A stretch of DNA of 18,990 bases from Bacteroidales bacterium UBA1179 (GTDB lineage: Bacteria > Bacteroidota > Bacteroidia > Bacteroidales > Bacteroidaceae). The stretch is from positions 1 through 18,990 of the forward strand of contig DBYT01000039.1 in NCBI GenBank assembly GCA_002309915.1, read 5' to 3'. Under the pieces are notes generated by a model. The model saw only the letters and a list, made by a program, of their open reading frames with translations, was not told the origin of the DNA and ran no database searches. This document shows positions 1 through 7,358 of the stretch, piece after piece; position 1 is the stretch's first letter; every line of letters begins with the position of its first letter. A program made the translations under genes and the position numbers.

Positions 1-362
1 ATGCAGAGGAGCTGGTTAAGAAGATGGAGAAGAGCGGCGCCAAGGCTTACCTGGTTAACACCGGTTGGAACGGCACAGGCAAGCGTATCTCAATTCCTGA
101 TACACGTGGTATCATCGACGCTATTCTGGATGGCAGCATCCTGAAGGCTCAGACCAAGAAGATCCCGTATTTTGACTTTGAGGTTCCCACAGCTCTGCCT
201 AACGTAAATCCCGCAATCCTTGATCCTCGCGACACTTACGCTAACGCTTCAGAGTGGGAGGAGAAGGCTAAGGATCTGGCCGGCCGCTTCATCAAGAACT
301 TCAAGAAGTATGAGGGTAATGAAGCAGGTAAAGCACTCGTTGCAGCTGGACCGAAGCTCTAA
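1..362 (+). CDS. pckA: Phosphoenolpyruvate carboxykinase (ATP), C-terminal part
   Basis: The reading frame is already open at the left edge (first full codon at position 3) and ends with TAA at 360-362, so this is the last 119 residues of a protein that is normally about 535 long. PckA converts oxaloacetate and ATP to phosphoenolpyruvate, ADP and CO2 in the cytoplasm; in fermentative Bacteroidota it commonly runs in the CO2-fixing direction towards succinate. The visible part carries the family's conserved stretch NTGWNGTGKRISI followed by DTRGIIDAIL, then the PTALPNVNPAILDPR segment and the typical C-terminal end LVAAGPKL. These match the C-terminal part of the ATP-dependent family rather than the GTP-dependent one. 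A strong hairpin terminator follows 22 nt after the stop, so the gene ends its own transcript and is not joined to the next gene. The ATG at 24 is internal, not the start. Confidence 0.95.
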   Translation, partial: AEELVKKMEKSGAKAYLVNTGWNGTGKRISIPDTRGIIDAILDGSILKAQTKKIPYFDFEVPTALPNVNPAILDPRDTYANASEWEEKAKDLAGRFIKNFKKYEGNEAGKALVAAGPKL

Positions 363-384
363 TCTTAACTAGACATATTATTAG

Positions 385-428
385 AGATACTCTTTCCGGC
401 GCATAACTGGAAAGAGTATCTTTGCTTT
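385..428 (+). terminator. Rho-independent-like terminator after pckA
   Basis: A perfect 13-bp inverted repeat (arms 385-397 and 409-421, AGATACTCTTTCC and its complement) encloses an 11-nt loop and runs into a T-rich tail (TTTGCTTT, 421-428). It sits 22 nt after the pckA stop and before the next gene. The tail is interrupted by GC, so termination may be incomplete. Confidence 0.8.
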
Positions 429-464
429 AAAGCTTTTACTACCAAATATTTTTAACACGAAACA

Positions 465-1010
465 ATGAAGAAATTTCTTTTTACAATCGCAGCATGCCTT
501 GTGGCAGTTATAGCATCAGCACAGCCTATGGGTGGCAGACCTATGGGTGGTCGTCCTATGGGTGGCCGTCCTATGGGAGGTCCCACCGGAGGAATGCAGA
601 AACCGTTCTATGAGCTGGAGTCTGACTCTATCGCCGACGCCAAGATACAGGATGTAGCCGGCCGTCTGGACCTTACCGAGAAGCAGTTTGAAAAGATGAT
701 AAAACTCTATGCACAGGAGTTTGAGGAGATCTGCCGCAACCTGCAGATGTCAGTAAGAGAGTTCCAGATGATGCAGAACGGTGGTTTCCGTGGTAATGCA
801 ATGGCTGCCCAGAACACCAACGTACAGTTTGATACCGCTGCCGCCAGAAAGACCTATGACCAGATCATAGCCAAGTTTGACAAGCGTTACAAGAAAGCGC
901 TTGAACCTGAGCAGTACGAGGTCTGGAAAACACTTTCGGCAACAACACTTGACAACAAATTCAGCAGCATACTCCAGCACGTTCAGGAGAACACCCAGAG
1001 CATGTTCTAA
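465..1010 (+). CDS. Exported small protein with N-terminal PMGGR repeats
   Basis: I do not recognise a named family. The 181-residue product starts with a clear Sec signal peptide (MKKFLF, hydrophobic core, likely cut after ASA or ASAQ near residue 19-20). The mature protein then opens with four copies of a five-residue unit PMGG(R/P) at residues 21-40. The remaining 140 residues are charged and predicted helical, with LDLTEKQFEKM near residue 68, which recalls the LTxxQ helices of Spy/CpxP-like periplasmic proteins and of DUF4890-type Bacteroidota proteins. A periplasmic, possibly chaperone-like or stress-linked, role is inference only. There is a weak promoter-like pair (TTTG at 421-424 and TATTTTTA at 447-454, 22-nt gap), which would give almost no leader. 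dapB follows after 31 nt made of a heptamer repeat. Confidence 0.75.
   Translation: MKKFLFTIAACLVAVIASAQPMGGRPMGGRPMGGRPMGGPTGGMQKPFYELESDSIADAKIQDVAGRLDLTEKQFEKMIKLYAQEFEEICRNLQMSVREFQMMQNGGFRGNAMAAQNTNVQFDTAAARKTYDQIIAKFDKRYKKALEPEQYEVWKTLSATTLDNKFSSILQHVQENTQSMF
525..584 (+). repeat. Four tandem 15-nt coding repeats (PMGGR)
   Basis: Four consecutive 15-nt units (525-539, 540-554, 555-569, 570-584) each encode PMGGR, the last ending in P instead of R. The third codon positions differ between copies (GGC/GGT/GGA, AGA/CGT), so the peptide repeat is kept while the DNA has drifted. Confidence 0.9.
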
Positions 1011-1040
1011 TTGAGAATTGAGAATTGAAAATTGAGAATT
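1011..1040 (+). repeat. TTGAGAA heptamer tandem repeat ahead of dapB
   Basis: Four head-to-tail copies of TTGAGAA (1011-1017, 1018-1024, 1025-1031 with one change to TTGAAAA, 1032-1038) plus a further TT fill the whole spacer between the upstream stop (1008-1010) and the dapB ATG at 1042. The repeat occupies the place where the ribosome binding region of dapB must lie. Confidence 0.9.
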
Positions 1041-1041
1041 A

Positions 1042-1803
1042 ATGAAGATAGCACTCATTGGTTATGGCAAGATGGGCCACGAGATTGAGAAGATAGCTCT
1101 CTCCCGCGGTCATCAGATAGTATGCAAGATAGACATTGACAACCCCCAGGATTTTGACAGCCCCGAGTTCAAGACAGCCGATGTCGCAATTGAGTTCACC
1201 GCCCCCACCCAGGCTTACGGAAACATTCAGAAATGCTTCAAGGCCGGAGTAAAGGTTGTAAGCGGCAGTACCGGATGGATGGAACAGCACCGCGACGAGA
1301 TGAAGGACCTCTGCAAGGACGGTGCAAACACCCTGTTCTGGTCAAGCAACTTCAGCATCGGCGTGGCCCTGTTCTCAAAGGTAAACAGCTATCTGGCCAA
1401 GCTTATGAACGGCTATCCCATGTATGAGGTACGCATGTCCGAGACCCACCACATCCACAAGCTGGATGCCCCCAGCGGCACAGCCATCACACTGGCCGAG
1501 GGTATCATCTCACAACTGGACCGCAAGACCGGCTGGAGCAAGGGTACCGTACTAAATGCCGACGGAACCATCAGCGGTTCATCGGAGTACAAACCCACCG
1601 ACGTGCGTATCGACTCGATCCGTGAAGGCGAGATTGCCGGAATCCACGAGATCACATATGATTCAAGTGCTGACTTCATAAAGATCATCCACTTTGCAAA
1701 GGACCGCAGCGGTCTGGCTCTGGGCGCAGTGCTTGCAGCCGAATTCACTGCTGACAAGAAGGGATTCCTCTGCATGGATGACCTGATGAACTCACTCTCA
1801 TAA
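1042..1803 (+). CDS. dapB: 4-hydroxy-tetrahydrodipicolinate reductase
   Basis: DapB reduces 4-hydroxy-tetrahydrodipicolinate to tetrahydrodipicolinate with NAD(P)H, the second dedicated step of the diaminopimelate/lysine pathway that feeds peptidoglycan. The 253-residue product begins with the Rossmann nucleotide-binding motif GYGKMG (residues 7-12). The substrate/catalytic signature is at residues 136-148: H136, H137, H139, K140 and DAPSGTA, with the expected general-acid His and substrate-binding Lys. Length is normal for the family. The start follows directly after a heptamer repeat and no Shine-Dalgarno site is evident. lepB begins 8 nt after the stop, so dapB, lepB and the WbqC-family gene are almost certainly cotranscribed. 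I see no promoter in the 31-nt gap upstream, so it probably depends on the promoter of the PMGGR-repeat gene. Confidence 0.96.
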   Translation: MKIALIGYGKMGHEIEKIALSRGHQIVCKIDIDNPQDFDSPEFKTADVAIEFTAPTQAYGNIQKCFKAGVKVVSGSTGWMEQHRDEMKDLCKDGANTLFWSSNFSIGVALFSKVNSYLAKLMNGYPMYEVRMSETHHIHKLDAPSGTAITLAEGIISQLDRKTGWSKGTVLNADGTISGSSEYKPTDVRIDSIREGEIAGIHEITYDSSADFIKIIHFAKDRSGLALGAVLAAEFTADKKGFLCMDDLMNSLS

Positions 1804-1811
1804 AACCCGCG

Positions 1812-3296
1812 ATGAAGAAGTTTGGCGAAATCACAAAAAAAGAATGGATAAAGGCAGGTGTTTACCTGGCTCTCTATATCCTGTTCCTGATATGGGTAAG
1901 AAGCTGGATGGGAATAATACTCATCCCGTTCATATTTGATGCCTTCACCACCCATATCATCAAGTGGAAATGGTGGAAGAACGTCAAGAACAAGAGCCTG
2001 TATCAGATCATGGACTGGATAGATGCAATAGTATTTGCATTGGTTGCAGTCTACTTTGTGAACATCTATCTGTTCCAGAACTACGCCATCCCCTCTTCAT
2101 CACTCGAAAAGTCACTTCTGGTAGGTGACCATCTCTACGTGAGCAAGGTGGCATACGGTCCCCGCAAGCCCATGACTCCGCTCACCATGCCGCTCACCCA
2201 GAATGTATTCCCGGGCGGAGCCAAGAGTTACTTTGACAATCCCCAGTGGCCCTACGAGCGCATCAAGGGATTCGGCAAGATCAAACTGAATGATATAGTC
2301 GTTTTCAACTATCCTTCAGGTGACACCCTGGTATCCAACCCCAAATGGTCCAGTGCCGATTATTACGGTATGATAGTCTATCCGTTGGGAAAGAGCAGGT
2401 GCAAGGAGATAGAGATAGACAGTCTCTCAACACTTGAACAGCGTCAGGTCTATGACTTCTACTACAAGGTAGGACGTGAGGAGATACTCCAGAATGAGAG
2501 TGTTTTCGGCAAGATAATATCCCGTCCGGTTGACCGACGCGAGAACTACGTAAAACGCTGCGTAGGACTGCCCGGACAGACCCTGGAAATCAAAGACGGC
2601 GTCATTTATCTGGATGGTGTCATGAATAAACAGCCCGATGCCGTTCAGACCAATTACATAGTCACTCTGAAGCACTCCATTCCCGCCAATCTGCGTAAGG
2701 AACTCAGATTGAGCCAGGAAGACCTTTACGACAAGAATAATCCACCCCAGAATAAGGACATAACCAAAGAGAACAGTCCAGGAGTCAGGATATTCCCACT
2801 TACACAGGAGGCAAAGGAACTGCTCGCCGGCCAGACCGCAATAGTAAGTGACATCAGGCCTTACATACCAACCGTCCAGGAGTCCGAGTGGCTCTTCCCG
2901 CAGAACAAGAACACCAAGTGGACCATTGACAACTACGGTCCGATATGGATTCCCGCCAAGGGTGCCACACTTGACATCAATCTTGAGAACCTGCCCTTCT
3001 ACGAGCGTATCATAAAGGTATATGAAGGCAATGACCTTCAGGTAAATAAAGACGGCACCATTCTGATCAACGGTCAGAAGGCCGATAGCTACACCTTCAA
3101 GATGGACTACTACTGGATGATGGGCGATAACCGCCAGAACAGTGCCGATTCCCGTTTCTGGGGATTTGTTCCCGAGGATCACATAGTAGGCCGTCCGGTA
3201 TTCATCTGGCTCTCACTTGACAAGGACAAGAATTGGGGACAGAAGGGAAAGATCCGCTGGAACAGGATGTTCCGTGCTGTCAAGAAATACAACTGA
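1812..3296 (+). CDS. lepB: Signal peptidase I
   Basis: LepB cuts signal peptides from exported proteins at the outer face of the inner membrane with a Ser/Lys dyad. The N-terminus has two hydrophobic stretches (about residues 15-45 and 67-90) before the catalytic domain. The nucleophile region is IPSSSLEKSLLVGD with Ser97 in the active-site position; here E99-K100-S101 replaces the common xPT that follows the catalytic Ser-Met. The general-base Lys248 lies in YVKRCVGLPG, and the late family box MGDNRQNSADSR is at residues 437-448. The 494-residue length is larger than in Proteobacteria because of long insertions between these boxes (about residues 120-240 and 285-400), which is usual for Bacteroidota. 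The next gene starts inside the stop codon (TGATG, 1-nt overlap), implying translational coupling. Confidence 0.95.
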   Translation: MKKFGEITKKEWIKAGVYLALYILFLIWVRSWMGIILIPFIFDAFTTHIIKWKWWKNVKNKSLYQIMDWIDAIVFALVAVYFVNIYLFQNYAIPSSSLEKSLLVGDHLYVSKVAYGPRKPMTPLTMPLTQNVFPGGAKSYFDNPQWPYERIKGFGKIKLNDIVVFNYPSGDTLVSNPKWSSADYYGMIVYPLGKSRCKEIEIDSLSTLEQRQVYDFYYKVGREEILQNESVFGKIISRPVDRRENYVKRCVGLPGQTLEIKDGVIYLDGVMNKQPDAVQTNYIVTLKHSIPANLRKELRLSQEDLYDKNNPPQNKDITKENSPGVRIFPLTQEAKELLAGQTAIVSDIRPYIPTVQESEWLFPQNKNTKWTIDNYGPIWIPAKGATLDINLENLPFYERIIKVYEGNDLQVNKDGTILINGQKADSYTFKMDYYWMMGDNRQNSADSRFWGFVPEDHIVGRPVFIWLSLDKDKNWGQKGKIRWNRMFRAVKKYN

Positions 3297-3898
3297 TGAA
3301 TACGGTTCTGCTCAGTTCGGCATACCTGCCACCCGTAAGTTTCTTCACCGCCATCAACAGTGGCGGTGATGTTCTTATAGAGCAGTATGACAACTACTGC
3401 AAGCAGACCTACCGCAACCGCTGCAGGATTGCCACGGCAGCCGGAGTCCAGTCACTCACCGTCCCCATCGTCAAGGGCACATCACCCAAACAGCTTATGA
3501 AGGATGTCCGCATAAGCGACCACGGCGAGTGGCGCCACCAGCATTGGAACGCCCTTGAATCGGCCTACATGAACAGCCCCTTCTTTATGTACTATCAGGA
3601 TGACTTCCGTCCCTTCTATGAAAAGAAGTATGAGTTCCTGGTTGACTTCAACACTGAACTGACCCTGCTCATCCTGAAACTGGCAGGCATCAACAAACCC
3701 TTAAGACTGACCGAATCATACGGTAAAAAGGAGCAAAACATTCTGGATTTGAGACAGTTGGTCAACCTGGGCCAGCATGAGCCCCAGGCTTGCCGCCCCT
3801 ATTGGCAGGTATTCAGACAGAAGTACGGATTTCTGGCCAACCTGAGTGCAGTTGACCTGCTGTTCAACATGGGACCTGAGTTCCCCTTGTACCTTTAA
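3296..3898 (+). CDS. WbqC family protein
   Basis: The 200-residue product resembles the WbqC-like family, first noted in O-antigen clusters; its biochemical role is not firmly known. Visible features are the N-terminal segment LLSSAYLPPVSFFTAI, the tract RNRCRIATAAGVQSLTVPI, a WRHQHWNALESAY segment near residue 80, and the family's typical C-terminal end LLFNMGPEFPLYL. I chose the ATG at 3296, which shares one base with the lepB stop (TGATG); an upstream in-frame ATG at 3233 would add 21 residues that are just the lepB 3' end read in another frame. The linkage dapB-lepB-wbqC is common in Bacteroidales as I recall it. The gene ends tail-to-tail with the GT9 gene, the two stop codons overlapping by 4 nt, with no terminator between. 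Confidence 0.88.
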   Translation: MNTVLLSSAYLPPVSFFTAINSGGDVLIEQYDNYCKQTYRNRCRIATAAGVQSLTVPIVKGTSPKQLMKDVRISDHGEWRHQHWNALESAYMNSPFFMYYQDDFRPFYEKKYEFLVDFNTELTLLILKLAGINKPLRLTESYGKKEQNILDLRQLVNLGQHEPQACRPYWQVFRQKYGFLANLSAVDLLFNMGPEFPLYL

Positions 3899-4920
3899 AG
3901 GTAAGCTTTGACTTTTGCGAAAACGATATCGGGATCGATGCCGGTAAGGCAGCGGTAATCAGCGTATATACACTCCTTCTTTCCGTAAATGGAGCAAGGA
4001 CGGCAGGGAAGGTCCAACTGAATGCAATTGTCAGGATTCTGTCCCCAACCCATGAATCCGGCATAAGGATGGGTGGCGCCCCAGACTGAAACGACCGGAG
4101 TGGCGGTGATTGAAGCCAGATGCATGTTTGAAGAATCCATGGCAAGCATCACCTCCATATTGCTAATAACCTTAAGTTCACCCTCAAGGCCCAGACGGGG
4201 ATCGATAATCTCCACTGAACGGTATTTCTGAGCCCACTCCTCAACAAGTGAACGTTCCTTGCCGTAGGCGAACACGAACTGGCGGCACAGGCATGCGCTG
4301 TCTATCTGTGAAACCACATCCTCCATAAGATACAAAGGATAGATCTTACCCTTGTGTGCTGCAAAGGGAGCAATGCCTACCCACTTGCAGTCCTTCTCAC
4401 CTACGATGTTCCTTACTGAAGACAAATCAGCCTTTCCATCGCCGAATATAGAACGGAACTTCAGCTCAAAACCAAAGCCCAGTTTCTCAAGCACTATGCG
4501 GTAACGGTCAAACGATGTAAGACGGGGAGTAAGGTCCTTGTTCTTAAGGCGGGTAATACGTTTGCGTGATCGGCGATCCTTGTCTATGCGCTTTACCTTG
4601 GTAAAGAACAACCTGAAAAAGAACGAAAGAGCAGTTGTACGCAGTACCCCGTGCAGGTCAGCCACTGCATCAAAATGACGCTTCCTCAACCGGAAGAACA
4701 GTTTGAGCATGGCACCGAAACCGTGGTAATCCTTTTTCAGGTCCACGCCTATGAAACTCACGTTCTCCGGCATTCCGGCAAAGAAGGGTGCGAAACGTAC
4801 ATTTGAAAGCATCGTGAAATGCTTGTCGGGATATGCCTTTGCGACCGATTCCAATACCGGAACGGTCATAGCCACGTCTCCTATTGCGGAGAAGCGTATA
4901 AGCAGTATGTTGGATTTCAT
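3895..4920 (-). CDS. Glycosyltransferase family 9 (heptosyltransferase-like)
   Basis: GT9 enzymes are GT-B fold transferases that move a sugar, typically ADP-heptose, onto lipid A core or similar surface glycolipids. The product has the N-terminal strand-and-loop KSNILLIRFSAIGDVAM, a basic middle, and the C-terminal donor-site motif AMDSSNMHLA followed by VSVWGATHP. Near the C-terminus is a cysteine cluster of the form CRPCSIYGKKEC...C that is typical of Bacteroidota members. I set the start at 4920, where the first Rossmann strand begins (341 residues). An in-frame ATG at 5013 would add 31 hydrophilic residues and overlap the DUF4254 gene by 14 nt; it cannot be excluded. It is downstream of the DUF4254 gene and likely in the same transcript. 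The acceptor is not predictable from sequence. Confidence 0.9.
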   Translation of the reverse strand: MKSNILLIRFSAIGDVAMTVPVLESVAKAYPDKHFTMLSNVRFAPFFAGMPENVSFIGVDLKKDYHGFGAMLKLFFRLRKRHFDAVADLHGVLRTTALSFFFRLFFTKVKRIDKDRRSRKRITRLKNKDLTPRLTSFDRYRIVLEKLGFGFELKFRSIFGDGKADLSSVRNIVGEKDCKWVGIAPFAAHKGKIYPLYLMEDVVSQIDSACLCRQFVFAYGKERSLVEEWAQKYRSVEIIDPRLGLEGELKVISNMEVMLAMDSSNMHLASITATPVVSVWGATHPYAGFMGWGQNPDNCIQLDLPCRPCSIYGKKECIYADYRCLTGIDPDIVFAKVKAYL

Positions 4921-4999
4921 CCGACCTTTTCTCGCCACGACAGAGTGAGTAAACTCCCTCTGTTCGTCTGGCTTAACGAAAACGTTCTTGTATTTTGGA

Positions 5000-5614
5000 T
5001 TACTTGGATCCATTCTGTCCGTAAAGAACAGGGTTGAGTGAAGGGTCGTTGTACATTTTCATCTGCTTGTAGACTTTCATGTACTTACGGCCTGCAGCCA
5101 TATCTTCAAGAAGCATGTCAATTGCTCCTGAAAGATCTTTCTTCTGCTCCAGCAGAACAGAGAGTTTCTCACGGCAACGCTGCTGTTGGGCAGCCGGCGT
5201 GTCGGTACGTTCAGCCTCGATCTTCATGTGGAAGATCTTGAGCGCCAGGATTGAGAGACGGTCAACAGCCCATGCGGGGCTCTCGGTATTTATAGTAGCA
5301 TCGGGAAGGGTCTTTACCTGACCGAACTTTTCCAGGAAATAACTGTCAATTAACTCAACCAGATCCGTACGCTCCTGATTGGAACGGTCAATGCGACGTT
5401 TGATGGCCAATGCCTTTACCGGATCTATCTGAGGGTCACGGATGATATCCTCCAGATGCCACTGGACTGTATCGATCCAGTTCTTGAGGTAAAGATAGAA
5501 TTCAATGCTTTTTTCCTTGTAGGGATTTGCAATAGGAGTGTCGACATTGTCGGTCTTATGATAGTCGGCAATTGAGCGGTCAAAAATCTCAAAACTTTCC
5601 TGGCTGAATGTCAT
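5000..5614 (-). CDS. DUF4254 domain protein
   Basis: The 204-residue, soluble, strongly helical protein matches my recollection of the DUF4254 family of Bacteroidota. Recognisable parts are an N-terminal segment with SIADYHKTD, LYLKNWIDTVQWHLEDIIRDP in the middle, RRIDRSNQERTDLVE, then PAWAVDRLSILALKI, and a long helical C-terminus ending in a YNDPSLNPVLYG segment. There is no signal peptide or membrane segment. The function is unknown. The gene sits immediately upstream of a GT9 glycosyltransferase on the same strand, an arrangement I know to recur in this phylum, so a role tied to that enzyme (folding, substrate supply or regulation) is a reasonable inference. The ATG at 5614 lies about 20 nt downstream of the expected transcription start for the promoter at 5642-5673. 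Confidence 0.85.
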   Translation of the reverse strand: MTFSQESFEIFDRSIADYHKTDNVDTPIANPYKEKSIEFYLYLKNWIDTVQWHLEDIIRDPQIDPVKALAIKRRIDRSNQERTDLVELIDSYFLEKFGQVKTLPDATINTESPAWAVDRLSILALKIFHMKIEAERTDTPAAQQQRCREKLSVLLEQKKDLSGAIDMLLEDMAAGRKYMKVYKQMKMYNDPSLNPVLYGQNGSK

Positions 5615-5641
5615 GACTTAAGTGTGTTCTTGAAGATGTTG

Positions 5642-5673
5642 CAAAAGTAGCGGTATTTTTCTGAATAGGCAAC
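5642..5673 (-). promoter_or_regulatory. Bacteroidota-type promoter for DUF4254-GT9
   Basis: On the minus strand, TACTTTTG (5649 to 5642) is an exact match to the TAnnTTTG -7 element, and GTTG (5673 to 5670) stands 20 nt upstream in the -33 position. Transcription would start near 5635, giving a leader of about 20 nt before the ATG at 5614. Confidence 0.65.
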
Positions 5674-5745
5674 GTTTGCAGCCTAATAAGCATTACACAC
5701 ATTAATGCCGTTTGTGCATCCCTCCTTCCTTTTGTTTTTTCATAA

Positions 5746-5777
5746 CTTGTGACGCTTGCCGAAAATGGGTTTCTTTG
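5746..5777 (+). promoter_or_regulatory. Possible promoter for acpP-fabF
   Basis: CTTG (5746-5749) and TTTCTTTG (5770-5777, one mismatch to TAnnTTTG) are separated by 20 nt. The predicted start near 5784 would leave a leader of about 30 nt before acpP. The rest of the 199-bp divergent region 5615-5813 is T-rich on this strand and shows no other clear structure. Confidence 0.4.
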
Positions 5778-5813
5778 CAGCCAAAATCATTTTTTAACAT
5801 TAAAATTACAATT

Positions 5814-6059
5814 ATGGCAGATTCACAGATTGCAGAGAGAGTTCAGGCTATCATCGTTGACAAACTTGGTGTTGAGGCATCAGAGGTTACTCCCGAGGCA
5901 AGTTTCGCAGCTGACCTGGGTGCAGATTCACTGGATACCGTTGAGCTCATCATGGAGTTCGAGAAGGAGTTCGGTATTTCAATTCCCGATGATCAGGCTG
6001 AGAAGATCACAACTGTAGGTGAGGCTATCGAGCTCATCAGCGCAGCAGCTACAAAGTAA
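5814..6059 (+). CDS. acpP: Acyl carrier protein
   Basis: AcpP is the small acidic cytoplasmic carrier that holds growing acyl chains on a 4'-phosphopantetheine arm during fatty acid synthesis. The product is 81 residues. The attachment site is Ser39 in the strictly conserved motif ADSLDTVEL, preceded by FAADLGAD and followed by the acidic recognition helix MEFEKEFGISIPDD. I chose the ATG at 5814 because it opens directly into the first helix (IAERVQAIIVDKLG); the frame stays open back to 5712, but those 34 residues are Cys/Phe-rich leader sequence with no family match. fabF follows after 24 nt, the usual acpP-fabF pairing. Confidence 0.98.
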   Translation: MADSQIAERVQAIIVDKLGVEASEVTPEASFAADLGADSLDTVELIMEFEKEFGISIPDDQAEKITTVGEAIELISAAATK

Positions 6060-6083
6060 TCAGGCAATCTTCTTTCAAATAAG

Positions 6084-7358
6084 ATGGATCTTAAAAGAGT
6101 TGTCGTAACCGGACTCGGTACCGTCAACCCTCTGGGTAATTCTATCCCCGAATTCTGGGAGAATGCCATAGCAGGAGTAAGCGGCGCCGCTCCCATTACC
6201 AATTTTGACACAAATGCCATACAGACCAAGGTCAAGTTCGGTTGTCAGGTCAAAAACTTTGACATATCCGAATTCATGGACCGCAAGGAGGCCCGTAAGC
6301 TTGACAAATACAGTCATTTTGCCATAGCATCGGCTGTCCAGGCCATCAAGGACTCTGCCCTTGACCTTGAAAAAGAGGATCTCAACCGCATAGGTGTTAT
6401 CCTTGGTTTCGGTATCGGCGGTGTGGATTCCTTCGAAGAGGGTGTAGATACCATCCATGAACAGAAGAAACTTGGTCAGGAACTTAAGGTAACCCCGTTC
6501 TTTGTACCCCGCATTCTGGGTTCAATCGCAGCCGGTCTGATATCAATCATGTACAAGCTCAAGGGACCCAACTATGCCACATCATCGGCCTGCGCTTCAA
6601 GTACACACGCCATCATCGATGCCGTGAACATGATACGTTTGGGCAAGGCCAGCGTAATAGTTACCGGTGGTGCCGAGGCAGCACTGGGTGACTGCGGCGT
6701 AACAGGATTCGGCGTAATGCACGCACTCTCCACCCGTAATGACTCACCTGAGACGGCTTCACGCCCCATGAGCGCCAGCCGTGACGGATTCGTTCTTGGT
6801 GAGGGCGGCGGTATTCTTGTACTTGAGGAATATGAGCATGCCATTGCACGCGGCGCAAAGATCTACGCCGAGGTTGCAGGATGGGGTGCCACAGCCGATG
6901 CATATCACATGACAGCCCCTGATCCCGAGGGTAACGGCGCTATCCGTGTTATGCAGGAGGCCATTGAGGACGCAGGCATGCAGCCGTCTGATATTGACTA
7001 TGTCAACATGCACGGCACATCCACTCCTCTGGGTGACATTGCAGAATGCAAGGCCATCAAGGCTGTGTTCGGAGAACATGTCTATGACATGAACCTGAGT
7101 TCTACCAAATCCATGACAGGACATCTGCTCGGCGGTGCCGGCGTCATTGAGGCAATCGCAACCGTGCTTGCCGTCAAGAACGACATCATCCCGCCCACCA
7201 TCAACCACGAAGAGGGTGATGAGGACGAGCAGATTGACTACCGTATGAACTTCACCTTCAACAAGGCGCAGAAGAGAGAGGTGCGCGCCGGTCTGTCCAA
7301 TACATTCGGATTCGGCGGACACAACTCGTGCGTCATCTTCAAAAAGTTCAAGGATTGA
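6084..7358 (+). CDS. fabF: Beta-ketoacyl-ACP synthase II
   Basis: FabF condenses malonyl-ACP with acyl-ACP in each elongation round of type II fatty acid synthesis. The 424-residue protein has the Cys-His-His active site of the KAS I/II group: Cys170 in ATSSACASSTH, His310 in NMHGTSTPLGD and His347 in STKSMTGHLLGGAG. The C-terminal glycine-rich loop NTFGFGGHNSC is also present. Length and motif spacing fit FabF better than FabH, whose triad is Cys-His-Asn. It is cotranscribed with acpP 24 nt upstream. In the Bacteroides genomes I remember, rnc (RNase III) comes next; here the next gene is instead a lipoprotein whose start overlaps the fabF end. Confidence 0.97.
   Translation: MDLKRVVVTGLGTVNPLGNSIPEFWENAIAGVSGAAPITNFDTNAIQTKVKFGCQVKNFDISEFMDRKEARKLDKYSHFAIASAVQAIKDSALDLEKEDLNRIGVILGFGIGGVDSFEEGVDTIHEQKKLGQELKVTPFFVPRILGSIAAGLISIMYKLKGPNYATSSACASSTHAIIDAVNMIRLGKASVIVTGGAEAALGDCGVTGFGVMHALSTRNDSPETASRPMSASRDGFVLGEGGGILVLEEYEHAIARGAKIYAEVAGWGATADAYHMTAPDPEGNGAIRVMQEAIEDAGMQPSDIDYVNMHGTSTPLGDIAECKAIKAVFGEHVYDMNLSSTKSMTGHLLGGAGVIEAIATVLAVKNDIIPPTINHEEGDEDEQIDYRMNFTFNKAQKREVRAGLSNTFGFGGHNSCVIFKKFKD

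Noticed and set aside
1011..1040. Short CRISPR-like array
   Set aside because: Units are 7 nt with no spacers; it is a simple tandem repeat.
1413..1955. 180-codon antisense open frame across dapB and lepB
   Set aside because: Shadow of the G/C-biased third positions of the real genes; no motif or start signal.
2427..3182. 251-codon open frame antisense to lepB
   Set aside because: No family resemblance and lies wholly within a well-supported lepB with conserved catalytic boxes.
3233..3295. In-frame upstream extension of the WbqC-family gene to ATG 3233
   Set aside because: These 21 codons are the end of lepB read in another frame; the ATG at 3296 overlaps the lepB stop and begins the conserved protein.
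5712..5813. 34-residue N-terminal extension of acyl carrier protein
   Set aside because: AcpP begins at the MADSQIAERVQ helix; the extension is Cys/Phe-rich, unlike any ACP, and covers the likely promoter.
6759..7322. 187-codon antisense open frame within fabF
   Set aside because: Entirely complementary to the conserved C-terminal half of fabF; no recognisable domain.
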